42,249 bases of DNA, from contig JACPGQ010000041.1 in the NCBI GenBank assembly GCA_016188975.1, positions 1 to 42,249 of the forward strand, written 5' to 3'. Of this stretch, positions 8,203 through 18,036 are shown in pieces. Origin of the DNA: Candidatus Levyibacteriota bacterium (lineage in GTDB: Bacteria; Patescibacteriota; Microgenomatia; Levybacterales; UBA12049). Below the pieces are notes generated by a model, which did no database searches, was not told the origin of the DNA, and was given only the letters and a program-made list of their open reading frames with translations. Position numbers and translations under genes: made by a program. Each line of letters begins with the position of its first letter. Position 1 is the stretch's first letter.

Positions 8203-9870
8203 ATGCTCCGTTTTATCAAAAACAAAACAACGTTCACTCTACTGACTCTTCTTTTCATCGGTGCTTTGCTTCGCTTCTATAACCTCAACTGGGGTTCTCC
8301 ACTTTATTTCCACCCTGACGAACGGAATATCGCATCGTCTATCTCGCAGCTCCAGTTCCCAGGCGCCATGAATCCGCATTTTTTTGCTTACGGATCACTC
8401 CCTATCTACACGATTTTTTTCACTGCTCTTCCTTTTTCATTCATCTCTTCATGCAATGCTACTTTTATCTCCTGTCATGTCCGCTTCGAAGACGCAATCT
8501 TTTTTGGCAGGGCATACTCTGCGATTTTTTCACTTCTTCTCATCCCAATTATGTATGGTCTAGGAAAGAGACTTTTCCCGGCTCTTCCATCGGCAGGAAT
8601 GCTTGGTGCTACCCTCACAACATTCACAACTGGCCTTCTCCAGTTTGCCCACTTCGCGACATTTGAGATCTGGAATACGTTTTTCTCAGTACTCCTCTTC
8701 CTCCTAAGCGTTACTTCACTCTCAACACTGAGCAAAAAAAACATCCTCTTTCTCTCATTCGTCACCGGGGCATTAATCTCCATAAAAGCAACCAATGCAC
8801 TCCTCCTTCCGATCCCGTTTATCGCTATCTTCATTCATCTTTTATCGAAACGAAAGACGCAGAAAAAATGGCTGCCTTTTTTCACGAAATTTACGCTTAC
8901 GTCTCTTTTTATCGTCATACTGTCTGCCCTCATCTTCGTCGTGACAAACCCGTTTACCTTCCTCGCTATGAACGATTTTAGAAACACGATAAACTACGAA
9001 TCAGACGTTGCACTCGGCACACTTCCCGTTTTTTACACAGGCGAGTTTTACCATACAATCCCTATACTTTTTCAGCTACAGAAAGTCTTCCCGTTTCTTC
9101 TCAATCCTGTCCTCGAATTACTGGGGGTTTTCGGATTTATTCTTGGATGTTTAACACTCATCAAAAAATGGTCTTCATCACTCTTCCTCCTTCTCCTCAC
9201 AGCAGCAATCCTCCTCATCCCTCAAGCATTTTTCTTCGTAAAGTGGGTACGCTATATGGTTCCGACTATTCCTTTTTTTATTCTTCTTGCAACATTTTGC
9301 TTTGAGAAGCTTTCGGAGAAAAAGCAGGTTCAAAAACTCTTCGCTCCTCTAAGCGTTGCGACTATTATAATTACAGCAATATTTGGTATCTCTTATTTCA
9401 TGACCGCATTTGTTGAGAAAGATACGAGAGTTGCAGCCAGCGAATATGCGGCATCACACATCCCACAAAATGCCTATCTTGTCGCTGATATCTATGATAT
9501 GGGAATTGTAACGTTTAATGCACATTTTCCACGTATCGATCTATTCAATTACTACGACCTTGATAACAACTCTCCGGAATCTTCCCCCGAAGTACTTGAA
9601 GCAAAACTACACGATTACGACTATCTCGTTTTGCCAAGCCAAAGAATCCTCGCTACACGACTTGAACACCCGGATATGTTTCCGAAAGGAGCAGCGTTCT
9701 ACAGAAAACTTCTCTCAGACAAAAAACTGTTTGTAAAGTTTTATGAAACACCCTGTACGATCTTTTGCCAGATCACATATCTAGGTGATCAGGTTTTTCG
9801 TTTCGAAGGGACTGCAAACGCATTTGACCGTCCACCTGTACAAATATATAAAATAGTACAACATCGATGA
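8203..9870 (+). CDS. GT39-type (PMT/ArnT-like) membrane glycosyltransferase
   Basis: 555 residues with about a dozen membrane helices. The first periplasmic loop carries FHPDE (about residue 38), matching the acidic catalytic motif of GT-C/GT39 enzymes, which move a sugar from a polyprenyl-phosphate donor. After the last helix comes a soluble domain starting AASEYAASHIPQ. It lies 9 bp after the oxidoreductase gene and overlaps the next, related gene by 4 bp. Target and sugar are unknown; the Ser/Thr-rich surface protein of the same operon is a plausible target. Confidence 0.8.
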   Translation: MLRFIKNKTTFTLLTLLFIGALLRFYNLNWGSPLYFHPDERNIASSISQLQFPGAMNPHFFAYGSLPIYTIFFTALPFSFISSCNATFISCHVRFEDAIFFGRAYSAIFSLLLIPIMYGLGKRLFPALPSAGMLGATLTTFTTGLLQFAHFATFEIWNTFFSVLLFLLSVTSLSTLSKKNILFLSFVTGALISIKATNALLLPIPFIAIFIHLLSKRKTQKKWLPFFTKFTLTSLFIVILSALIFVVTNPFTFLAMNDFRNTINYESDVALGTLPVFYTGEFYHTIPILFQLQKVFPFLLNPVLELLGVFGFILGCLTLIKKWSSSLFLLLLTAAILLIPQAFFFVKWVRYMVPTIPFFILLATFCFEKLSEKKQVQKLFAPLSVATIIITAIFGISYFMTAFVEKDTRVAASEYAASHIPQNAYLVADIYDMGIVTFNAHFPRIDLFNYYDLDNNSPESSPEVLEAKLHDYDYLVLPSQRILATRLEHPDMFPKGAAFYRKLLSDKKLFVKFYETPCTIFCQITYLGDQVFRFEGTANAFDRPPVQIYKIVQHR

Positions 9871-11467
9871 GTAACAAAATACAGTATCTACTGCTCTATC
9901 TAATTCTCGTGTTCGCTTTTTCACTCCGTATTTACGGAATCAGCTGGGATAGTGGCAACCATTTACACCCGGATGAACGAGCAATTATCCTCAGTGTCCT
10001 AGGTCTACGATTTCCTACAAGCATCGAGTCGTTTCTCTCTCCGGAGAGCTCATGGAATACACACTTTTTTGCCTACGGAAGTTTTCCATTTTACTTGCTG
10101 AAAATCTTGGGAGATATAGCCAGCATCTTCGACCCAAGTCTTTCAGGGTATGACGGGATTCAACTTGTCGGGAGGTTTATCTCAAGCATTTTTGATGTCG
10201 GTACAGTTCTCGTCCTTTTCTTCCTAGGAAAGAAATTAAAAGGCGAACGAGTTGGTCTCCTTGCTGCATTTTTCTATGCTATTAGTGTCTTACCAATCCA
10301 ACTATCTCACTTTTATGCTGTTGATACGCCACTTACGTTTTTTATAACCCTAACACTTCTCCTCCTTATTCGTTTTTATGAAAAGCCAACACTCCTCCGA
10401 TCGCTTCTTGTTGGAATATTTTTTGGATTCGCTCTGGCTACAAAAATTAGTGCGATCGTTATCACTGCAACAATTGGTATAACGCTGACCATCGATTTTT
10501 TACTCATCTTTTTGAAACGTCCACACAGATTAGACGTCTGGGGGCCACATCTTCCACCGTTTACCAAGCGACTTCTCAAGGATGCAATAATTTTCATCGT
10601 TGCGACCATCTTTACATACCTCATTCTTTCGCCATACACATTCATCGATTTCCTGTCCTTCCAGAGACAAACTGCAGAACAATCCGCTATGACAAAAAAC
10701 GCATTTACTTTTCCGTATACATTACAATACGTTGGAAAAACCCCATACTTTTATGAATTGAAAAATATTTTTTTGTATGGAATTGGACCGCTCTTAGCAG
10801 CAGTATGCTTTGTAGGACTTATTATTTTTCTTTTAGAAATGGTTAAAAAATACCGATCAATAGATTTTGCAAAACATACCATCCTGATTGTTTTTTTTAT
10901 CGCGTATTTCGGGGTTGTTGGAGGATTTGCCATAGGATTTATGCGCTACATGCTCCCTCTCTACCCACTCCTCTGTCTGTTCGGCTCTGTGCTAATTTAC
11001 AAACTACTAACAATCTTCCCTCCCAGGCCACAGAATGGATCCATAAAACAATTCCCCAAGGAGCAACAATAGCAGTCGAACATTGGGACGATGCGCTTCC
11101 ACTATCAGGTATTGAAAAATATACGGTCTTAACATACCCTCTCTATGAACCTGACACGCCTGAGAAATGGAATTTGATGAAAGAATATCTTGCACAAACT
11201 GACTACATTATCCTTTCATCAAACAGACTCTATACACCTCTTCAGAAACTTACCAACTGTGATGTTCTTCCGTCAGGGAGGTGCTATCCTCAGACAGCAA
11301 TGTATTACCGCGCATTGTTTCAAGGGCTATTAGGATTTAAAAAAGTCGCAGAGTTTACGTCATTTCCGACAATTCCACTTCTCAATATTCCTATAGATGA
11401 CCAAGGAGCAGATGAGTCATTCACAGTCTACGATCATCCGAAAGTGATGATTTTTCAGAAGCAGTAA
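9867..11467 (+). pseudogene. Broken GT39-type glycosyltransferase (deletion plus frameshift)
   Basis: The first part (9867 to about 11023) reads as a normal GT39 paralogue with HLHPDE near residue 32 and many helices. It then runs out of frame and stops at 11072. The missing C-terminal soluble domain continues in another frame from about 11024 (ATEWIHKTIPQGA...) to 11467. Against the intact paralogue, the stretch from the RYM(V/L)P motif to the A(S/T)E(Y/W) motif is 68 nt instead of 168 nt. The roughly 100 missing bases remove the last membrane helix and shift the frame by one. An assembly error is the alternative. Confidence 0.75.
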
Positions 11468-11476
11468 GCAATTTCA

Positions 11477-12193
11477 TCATGCCTTAATGAAGTACTTCAT
11501 TGTTTCCCAGAGCGTCTGGATACCATAGGTAACTGATCTTCGAAAATTAATACTTGAGGCTTCAGGAAAATACTTCACAGGAACCGCTATCTCTCCTATC
11601 CGAAACTTCTTTTTGTGAGCAGCAATCAGTATTTGCGTGTCAAATATAAAATCGTTTGAAAACGTTGTAAACGGCACTAATTGCAAAACACCTTTTGAGA
11701 AAGCTCGATACCCCGTATGGTATTCGGAAAGATTGAGTCCTAAGCAAATATTCTCAATAATCGTCAGTACTCTGTTGCTAACGTACTTATAGACGGGCAT
11801 ACCACCTGCCAAGGCTTCTTTTCGTGATCTGATTCTACTTCCAAGCATCACATCAAAATACCCTTTCCTGATCGGCTCGACAAGAAAGGGGAGAAGCTTT
11901 GGGTCGTACTGATAATCGGGGTGAAGCATGACCACGATATCGGCATTTTTTTTCAGGGCGGTTTTGTAGCAAGTCTTCTGATTCCCACCATACCCGAGAT
12001 TTTTCTTGTGAACCACTACCTGAAGACCTAGTTTTTTCGCTACCTCAGGAGTATTGTCGTAGCTCGCGTCATCAACGACGAGTACCTCGTCAAACGATCC
12101 CTTCGGAATATCTTTGTAGGTTCGTTCGAGTGTTTTTGCCGCATTGTATGCAGGCATTACGACGATCACTTTCCATCTTTTCATCTCTTGCAT
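11477..12193 (-). CDS. GT2 family glycosyltransferase (dolichyl-/polyprenyl-phosphate sugar synthase-like)
   Basis: 238 residues, one GT-A domain: VVMPAYNAAKTLERTY, nucleotide-binding DDASYDNT near residue 42, and HPDYQYDP as the DXD-like metal site. There is no C-terminal membrane helix, so it should sit on the cytoplasmic face. Enzymes of this type charge polyprenyl phosphate with a sugar, which would supply the donor for the GT39 enzymes on both sides. ATG 12193 and ATG 12184 are both possible starts. It is convergent with the broken GT39 gene and divergent from the next one. Confidence 0.85.
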   Translation of the reverse strand: MQEMKRWKVIVVMPAYNAAKTLERTYKDIPKGSFDEVLVVDDASYDNTPEVAKKLGLQVVVHKKNLGYGGNQKTCYKTALKKNADIVVMLHPDYQYDPKLLPFLVEPIRKGYFDVMLGSRIRSRKEALAGGMPVYKYVSNRVLTIIENICLGLNLSEYHTGYRAFSKGVLQLVPFTTFSNDFIFDTQILIAAHKKKFRIGEIAVPVKYFPEASSINFRRSVTYGIQTLWETMKYFIKA

Positions 12194-12251
12194 CGTATAC
12201 TAAACTTAGAGAAGACGCAATAAAGAAAAGCGAGATGTTGCTGACATATCA

Positions 12252-13820
12252 ATGAAACATGAGCTCTCAAACCAACATTTTCTGATCCTTGCCGTCCTTA
12301 TTCTCATAGCTTCTTTTTTTATTCGGATATTCAACCTCTCTTCAAACCCTCCGGGATTTTTCGCAGACGAGGCGGCGATAGGCTATAACGCTTACTCATT
12401 ACTAAAAACAGGAGCAGATGAGTATCATAAGTCTTTTCCCATCTTCTTCAGATCATTTGGGGACTACCGACTGCCTATCCCAATCTATGCAAATCTTCCC
12501 TTCATCGCGATCTTGGGACTCAGCGAAGTCTCTGTCCGCATGACGACAATCTTTTTCGGACTTGTCAGCATTCTTTTCTTGATGCTTTTTGTGAGAGAGC
12601 TTAGGGGAAATCTTGCCGGAGTCTGTGTGGGGGTACTCCTGATGGTTCTCCCATGGCATATTCACCTAAGCCGCTGGGGATCCGAGTATATGTCATTCCC
12701 CGCTTTTTTGAGTATCAGTCTCTACGGATATTCTGTATCTGTGAAACGACCACGGATGCTCCTCCTCTCCTTTGCATTCTTCGCGCTGACTCTCTACACC
12801 TACTACCCGACTCTTTTCGTCACACCACTTTTTATGGTGGGCCTAGTCATGTACAGATTCCTTTCTCTAAAAAAAGAAAGAGGACTTCTCCTCATCTCAT
12901 GCATTGCTTTCTTTCTCATCTGTCTTCCGCTGCTTTTCGCATTGAAAAACGGAACTCTCATTACCAGATGGAATAGTGTCCAGTCTCAAAAAGTATCTGT
13001 CTCTCAAAAAGCGATACAAGCACTTACGACGTACAAGGATGCATATACTCCTGATTTTCTCTTCCTCAAAGGAGATGTTGGCATGCCAGAACACGCAATT
13101 ACCAGACATTCTGTCAGAGGATTTGGCGAGCTCTATCTCTTCCAAATTATTCTTATTCCGGTAGGACTTTTTCTCGCTCTTCGAAAATCGAAAAATGGTG
13201 ATGCATTCCTCATGCTCTGGCTTTTACTCCTCTATCCTCTTGGCAGCGCACTGACAAGTGATGGAATTCTCTCCACAAGGTCAGTGATTGGTATTATTCC
13301 GCTGTCATTTTTCTCTGCGATCGGTCTCGCCGGATTAGTCATCATAATGCTTAAAAAATTCCACGCTCTTTTAACAATATTGCTTCTCTCAGTATTTGCT
13401 CTTATTATGCTTTTCTCATCTGGTATGTATCTACGTGCATATTATAGAGACTACCCTCTCTACTCGGCTGATTTTTGGGGGTGGCAAGAAGGACCGAAAT
13501 ATATCATGCAGTATTTTCTCGCCAATAAGGACAGATATGATGATCTCTACATGAGCGGTGAATACAATTCAGGCGAAATCTTTCTGAAATTTTATGATCC
13601 AACAAACATCTGCAGCAGTAAGTGTAAAATGGGAGATTTTATGAGGCAGCCTGAGCTCTATAATCCCGCAAGAAAACAGCTTTTTGCATTGAGTCCTGAA
13701 TACATAGCTCAATCACCGCTAGACACTCGCTTCAAAACACTCCATAACGTCTACTATCCAAACGGCACTGTTGCGTTTAAAATAGGCGTGATAGTATACC
13801 CCTCTACTTTCAAAATGTAG
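12252..13820 (+). CDS. GT-C (GT39-like) membrane glycosyltransferase
   Basis: 522 residues with about 11-12 membrane helices. The first external loop has GFFADEAAIGYNAYSLLKTG, the DE pair being the likely catalytic acid of this GT-C group, followed by a DYRLPIP motif. A soluble C-terminal domain begins near residue 400. It is divergent from the GT2 gene across a 58-bp gap. Confidence 0.75.
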   Translation: MKHELSNQHFLILAVLILIASFFIRIFNLSSNPPGFFADEAAIGYNAYSLLKTGADEYHKSFPIFFRSFGDYRLPIPIYANLPFIAILGLSEVSVRMTTIFFGLVSILFLMLFVRELRGNLAGVCVGVLLMVLPWHIHLSRWGSEYMSFPAFLSISLYGYSVSVKRPRMLLLSFAFFALTLYTYYPTLFVTPLFMVGLVMYRFLSLKKERGLLLISCIAFFLICLPLLFALKNGTLITRWNSVQSQKVSVSQKAIQALTTYKDAYTPDFLFLKGDVGMPEHAITRHSVRGFGELYLFQIILIPVGLFLALRKSKNGDAFLMLWLLLLYPLGSALTSDGILSTRSVIGIIPLSFFSAIGLAGLVIIMLKKFHALLTILLLSVFALIMLFSSGMYLRAYYRDYPLYSADFWGWQEGPKYIMQYFLANKDRYDDLYMSGEYNSGEIFLKFYDPTNICSSKCKMGDFMRQPELYNPARKQLFALSPEYIAQSPLDTRFKTLHNVYYPNGTVAFKIGVIVYPSTFKM

Positions 13821-13912
13821 CCTATAATACCTAACGTAGCTTTGAAGTTTATTCTCTTTCACTGAAAGAGATGTCCGACCTCATTTTGAAAGCTCCGGTA
13901 GGTATATACTTT

Positions 13913-13942
13913 TTGCATCTTCAAAGCGAAGTGGTATACAAT
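13913..13942 (+). promoter_or_regulatory. Promoter of the epimerase gene
   Basis: TTGCAT at 13913-13918, 18-nt spacer, TACAAT at 13937-13942, then 7 nt to the ATG at 13950, so the transcript should be almost leaderless. The rest of the 13821-13949 gap holds a 17-bp inverted repeat (CTCTTTCA-C-TGAAAGAG, 13854-13870) without a T-run. Confidence 0.6.
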
Positions 13943-13949
13943 AGTCACC

Positions 13950-14990
13950 ATGTCTAAAAAAACAATTCTTATAACAGGTGGTACGGGATTCTTAGGCGTC
14001 CATCTTGCAAGATCGTTTCTCAAAAAAGGTTTTATGGTCACTCTCCTTGATATTGCTCCCCTGGATGCAAAAGATCTTATGGGAAAAGTAACTGTTGTAA
14101 GCGCAGATATTCGGAATATGCAAGCTATACAGGATGCATTTCGTAATCAAACATTAGTCGTTCATGCAGCAGCTGCGCTACCAATCCAACGAACAAGAGA
14201 AAATATCTTTAGCGTCAATGTTGAGGGAACAAAAAACATTCTTGAAGCAAGTCTTCGTCGCAAGGCAAAACGCGTCGTGTTTATATCAACAACAGCCGTG
14301 TACGGTGTTCCAAAACATTTGCCAGAGAAAGAAGATTCGCCACTTGACCCGATTGGTTTCTACGGTGCGTCAAAAGTGAAAGGTGAAAACTTATGTCTTG
14401 CGTATTGTAAACGGGGACTCGAAGTAAACATCCTTCGCCCCAAGTCGTTTTTGGGGCCTGAACGACTTGGCGTGTTTGAGCTGTGGTTTGAAGCCATATA
14501 CACAGGACGAAGAGTGTTTATCTTAGGAGACGGCAATAACAAATACCAACTCCTTGCAGTATCAGACGTAGCAACCGCAGTCGAAAAAGCACTTACCAGT
14601 AAAGTTTCTTGTGAGATATTCAATATCGGCGCTCGGGACTTTGGCACGTGGAGAGAGGACTTGGGTTTTGTCATACGTCAAAATACATCTGCGTCCAAAG
14701 TCACCTCTATCCCAACGCTTCCTGCGCAACTAACACTCACGTTTCTTGAATGGCTTAACCTCTCTCCTCTCTCTGCCTGGCATTACAAAACGATGCCAGT
14801 TCCCTCATATGTCGATACAAAAAAAGCTGAAAAACTTCTCGGCTGGAAGGCAGAAAAATCAAACAAAGAACTTCTCACAGAAAGTTATACGTGGTACAAA
14901 CAACACCGTAATCAAGTTCTCAACAAAGTCGGCAAGACACACAGGGTAGGATGGAACTTCAAGGTACTTAATGTTATATCAAGAATCTGA
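13950..14990 (+). CDS. NAD-dependent epimerase/dehydratase (extended SDR)
   Basis: 346 residues. The nucleotide-binding motif GGTGFLGVHLA lies at residues 9-19. The catalytic STTAVYG and YGASK motifs lie near residues 112 and 132. The fold is that of extended short-chain dehydrogenases acting on nucleotide sugars or on 3-beta-hydroxysteroid-like substrates. Its place among glycosyltransferases favours a nucleotide-sugar substrate. Start ATG 13950 is supported by the -10 box seven bases upstream. Confidence 0.85.
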   Translation: MSKKTILITGGTGFLGVHLARSFLKKGFMVTLLDIAPLDAKDLMGKVTVVSADIRNMQAIQDAFRNQTLVVHAAAALPIQRTRENIFSVNVEGTKNILEASLRRKAKRVVFISTTAVYGVPKHLPEKEDSPLDPIGFYGASKVKGENLCLAYCKRGLEVNILRPKSFLGPERLGVFELWFEAIYTGRRVFILGDGNNKYQLLAVSDVATAVEKALTSKVSCEIFNIGARDFGTWREDLGFVIRQNTSASKVTSIPTLPAQLTLTFLEWLNLSPLSAWHYKTMPVPSYVDTKKAEKLLGWKAEKSNKELLTESYTWYKQHRNQVLNKVGKTHRVGWNFKVLNVISRI

Positions 14991-15059
14991 CATAGTTACA
15001 TAGCTATATAGTTAAATGGTTAAAACTATGCAGCTATGCAACCATATAACCATGTTGTT
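14991..15059. repeat. A/T-rich imperfect inverted repeat
   Basis: AGTTACATAGCTATATAGTT on the left and its imperfect reverse complement (around ACTATGCAGCTATGCAACC) on the right form a long dyad between the epimerase and the HAD gene. The right arm holds an in-frame ATG at 15036 that falsely extends the next gene. Confidence 0.6.
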
Positions 15060-15062
15060 ATT

Positions 15063-15632
15063 ATGAATATCGGCTTTGACCTTGATAAGATATTTATTAA
15101 CTACCCGCCCCTGATTCCTGATCGTATTATTGACAGGCTCTACAAGAAAAAATCCAATGGTGAATTGCTCTACCGATTTCCTTCCAGACCAGAACAGATC
15201 TTACGAAAACTCTCTCACATGTCGTTTCTGAGAAAAGAAATCAAGAAAAACGTCTCATTTCTACAGGACATTGCGAAGGAGAAGCATACACTCTACTTGA
15301 TTTCAAGTAGATTTCTTTTTCTCAAGCCGGAAACAGAAAGACTCATGAAACGGCTGGGATTTCATGGCATCTTTAAAACAATGTTTTTTAATTTTGAGAA
15401 CAAGCAACCACATGAATTTAAAAATGAAATAATAAAAAAGCTGCAGCTTGATATCTATGTTGATGATGACTTTCCTCTTCTCAAGCATGTTGCCAAGCAA
15501 AATAAAAACACACAATTTTTCTGGCTCAGTAATAGAAAAAAACCTGAGAAACTTACTCGCAATATTACCGCAATTAGCACTCTATCAGATATATTCCAAA
15601 ATTTTCACAATAAAACGACATCGAAGATCTGA
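15063..15632 (+). CDS. HAD-like phosphatase, possibly 5'(3')-deoxyribonucleotidase type
   Basis: 189 residues from ATG 15063; the upstream ATG at 15036 lies in a repeat. HAD motif I is GFDLDKIF (residues 3-10), motif II is LISSR near residue 82, and the late acidic motif is YVDDDF near residue 134. The predicted cap between motifs I and II is helical and Lys-rich. The family fits small HAD phosphatases such as 5'-nucleotidases; the substrate is not readable. Confidence 0.6.
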   Translation: MNIGFDLDKIFINYPPLIPDRIIDRLYKKKSNGELLYRFPSRPEQILRKLSHMSFLRKEIKKNVSFLQDIAKEKHTLYLISSRFLFLKPETERLMKRLGFHGIFKTMFFNFENKQPHEFKNEIIKKLQLDIYVDDDFPLLKHVAKQNKNTQFFWLSNRKKPEKLTRNITAISTLSDIFQNFHNKTTSKI

Positions 15633-15727
15633 CGGCGCTACTTGACAAGTTACACTGCTTACTTATTTGTTTTTTTATGAAAGGTTGGAATAACGGAAAA
15701 GCTTCGCAAAATGATTACGTTGTGGTA

Positions 15728-15733
15728 TATACT
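15728..15733 (+). promoter_or_regulatory. -10 box of the DUF2298 gene
   Basis: TATACT, 8 nt before ATG 15742, giving a nearly leaderless transcript. No good -35. Confidence 0.45.
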
Positions 15734-15741
15734 AAATCTTT

Positions 15742-18036
15742 ATGAGCGAACGTGACCTCTCAAATATTCTTCTCTGGTGGCTGTGGCTTTTTGGAATTGG
15801 CATCATCTTTCTCCCGCTTTCAGTAACTCTTTTTCGTTCGTTTACTGACAAGGGCTATATTTTTGCAAAAACGCTTGGCGTAGTAGTCCTATCGTATGCA
15901 ATGTTTTTTTTAGGAATACTAAAAATTCTTCCTTTCAACAGGCTCTCTCTTTTTTTCCTTTTTGCACTTCCTCTTCTTGGATATATTTTATTCCTCATTA
16001 GATCAAAAGATATAAGCAAATATGTAAAGAATTACTTCTCCAATCTTCGCCCCTTTTTTTTCATCTTCCTTGCAGAGGAAATACTTTTTTTAGCCGGTAT
16101 TTATTTCCTTTCCTACGTCCGTTCTTTCTCTCCTGATATCCATGGCTTAGAGAAATTCATGGATTTTGGGTTTATCAATAGTATTGGAAGATCGACGTAT
16201 TTTCCTCCGGCCGATATGTGGTTTCCCCCTCTTTCGATTAATTATTATTACTTCGGTCATTTAGCAACGGCTGTACTTATAAAGCTTACGAGCATCACGC
16301 CGGGGATTAGCTATAATCTCATGCTTGCCACGATTTTTTCCCTCTGCCTTGTGAGTAGCTTTTCACTGGGAGGAAATTTTTTTGCATCATTTCTTAAGTC
16401 AAAGACATTCCTTACCAAACGTATTCTCATAGTCGCCGTGCTCTCCTCGCTCCTCGTCACCCTTGGAGGAAACATCCACACGCTCTATACCTTCTTTAAG
16501 CCCTACGAGAATGAAAAGCCAGTCCCTCTGTGGGAACTAGCATTTTCACCAAATAGTTTCCCAAACGCGTATTGGTATCCAAATGCAACGCGATACATTC
16601 ACAATACTATCCACGAATTTCCTATCTATTCCTGGACTGTTGCTGATCTCCATGGACATGTCCTTGATATCCCCTTTGTGCTTCTTGTTATAGCAGTACT
16701 TTTTTCGCTCTTTCAGTTGTCCTTCGCCCAAAAACCCGCAAAAAAACATTCTCAAGAGTCTTTTGTTGCGTCGCTCCAGTCATCAGGAGAACCAATTCTT
16801 CATATCTTGATTGGATTTCTTCTTGCAGTGATGTATATGACAAACGCGTGGGATGGTATTATCTATTTTCTCCTGAGTTTTTTTGTCGTGCTTTTTGCAA
16901 ATCGGACACTTCTTGAGGGTACTGAAAAGCGATTTTCCCCCACTGGTCTTGGTGCACTTCTCAAAAGCAACATACCTTACTTCAAGCAAGTAGCGTATGC
17001 AATGCTTACTATCTCTATAAGTTTTTTTCTTTTCGCACAACCCTTTACGAGGTTTTTTAAACCATTCGTATCAGGCATAGGAGTACTATGTGCTCCGGAA
17101 TTTCTCACCAATATCGGAAAACTCGGCCCGTTCCTGTTTGAAGCTGACCACTGTCAGCATTCACCCTGGTGGCAGCTTCTGATCCTTTACGGCCTTTTCT
17201 ATTTTTTCGTCTTCTCATTTTTCATCTTACTGGTGAAAAAAAATATTGCCAAGCGTGCTGACTATTTTGTGCTTATTCTCGTCTTTCTCTCAACGCTTCT
17301 TATTCTCATTCCTGAATTTATTTACGCAAAAGATATATATCCTGCCCATTACCGTGCAAATACTATGTTTAAACTCGTCTTCCAAGCGTTCATGATGCTA
17401 GGACTCAGTAGCGGCTATATCTTCGTTCGCGTCATAAGTTACCTAAAAAAACATTTCTATGATTATAGCGGCGTGAGAAAAGTGTTCGTACTTTTATACG
17501 GAGGAACAAGTGCAGTTCTCATTACACTTGTCCTGATATATCCTTATCTTGCATTTAATTCCTATTACGGGGTATGGCAGCCTATCCCGGAAGGGACTGA
17601 GAAAAAACAGCAAACGCTTGATGGACTTTTTTACTTAAAAAACCTCTATCCGGAAGACTATGAACTCATCAGCTGGATGAACAAAAATATTCCCGGCCAA
17701 CCCGTTGTTCTTGAGGCACAGGGAGATTCCTACACTGACCACGCCCGTATCTCTGCAAATACCGGTTTACCCACAGTTCTTGGATGGACTGTCCATGAAT
17801 GGCTCTGGAGAGGATCATATGATATCCCATCCCCACGCATCGGAGAAGTCACACTCATGTATGAAACTGATGATACAAAAGTTGCATCAGACCTACTCAA
17901 AAAACATCATGTAAAATACGTTGTTATTGGAGATTTAGAAAGACAGAAATATCCGAAACTCTCTGAAGCAAAATTTAAAATCCTCGGCCGGCAAGTGTAT
18001 CAAAACGGGAATACTCGTCTCCACGAACTACCGTAA
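15742..18036 (+). CDS. DUF2298 (Chlor_Arch_YYY) multi-pass membrane protein
   Basis: 764 residues with roughly 16-18 membrane helices. The signature region near residues 130-180 (DIHGLEKFMDFGF, PPADMW, INYYYFGH) matches the DUF2298 / Chlor_Arch_YYY family of giant membrane proteins in Chloroflexi, archaea and CPR. A second conserved loop has AHYRANTMFK. The soluble end (from about 640) resembles the C-terminal domains of GT-C glycosyltransferases. The family is uncharacterised, but the fold and neighbours suggest a GT-C enzyme or lipid-linked sugar handling. Confidence 0.8.
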   Translation: MSERDLSNILLWWLWLFGIGIIFLPLSVTLFRSFTDKGYIFAKTLGVVVLSYAMFFLGILKILPFNRLSLFFLFALPLLGYILFLIRSKDISKYVKNYFSNLRPFFFIFLAEEILFLAGIYFLSYVRSFSPDIHGLEKFMDFGFINSIGRSTYFPPADMWFPPLSINYYYFGHLATAVLIKLTSITPGISYNLMLATIFSLCLVSSFSLGGNFFASFLKSKTFLTKRILIVAVLSSLLVTLGGNIHTLYTFFKPYENEKPVPLWELAFSPNSFPNAYWYPNATRYIHNTIHEFPIYSWTVADLHGHVLDIPFVLLVIAVLFSLFQLSFAQKPAKKHSQESFVASLQSSGEPILHILIGFLLAVMYMTNAWDGIIYFLLSFFVVLFANRTLLEGTEKRFSPTGLGALLKSNIPYFKQVAYAMLTISISFFLFAQPFTRFFKPFVSGIGVLCAPEFLTNIGKLGPFLFEADHCQHSPWWQLLILYGLFYFFVFSFFILLVKKNIAKRADYFVLILVFLSTLLILIPEFIYAKDIYPAHYRANTMFKLVFQAFMMLGLSSGYIFVRVISYLKKHFYDYSGVRKVFVLLYGGTSAVLITLVLIYPYLAFNSYYGVWQPIPEGTEKKQQTLDGLFYLKNLYPEDYELISWMNKNIPGQPVVLEAQGDSYTDHARISANTGLPTVLGWTVHEWLWRGSYDIPSPRIGEVTLMYETDDTKVASDLLKKHHVKYVVIGDLERQKYPKLSEAKFKILGRQVYQNGNTRLHELP

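Noticed and set aside
9867-11467. Programmed frameshift in the second GT39 gene
   Set aside because: No slippery heptamer was noticed near 11023, and about 100 nt including a helix are missing, which a frameshift cannot restore.
11486-11501. 16-bp palindrome AATGAAGTACTTCATT
   Set aside because: It lies inside the coding end of the GT2 gene and is short enough to be chance.
15036-15062. Upstream ATG for the HAD-like gene
   Set aside because: It lies in an inverted repeat; MNIGFDLD at 15063 is the natural motif I start.
15677-15745. 22-residue leader peptide before the DUF2298 gene (ATGA overlap)
   Set aside because: No promoter fits it well, the DUF2298 -10 box lies inside it, and the peptide has no telling features.
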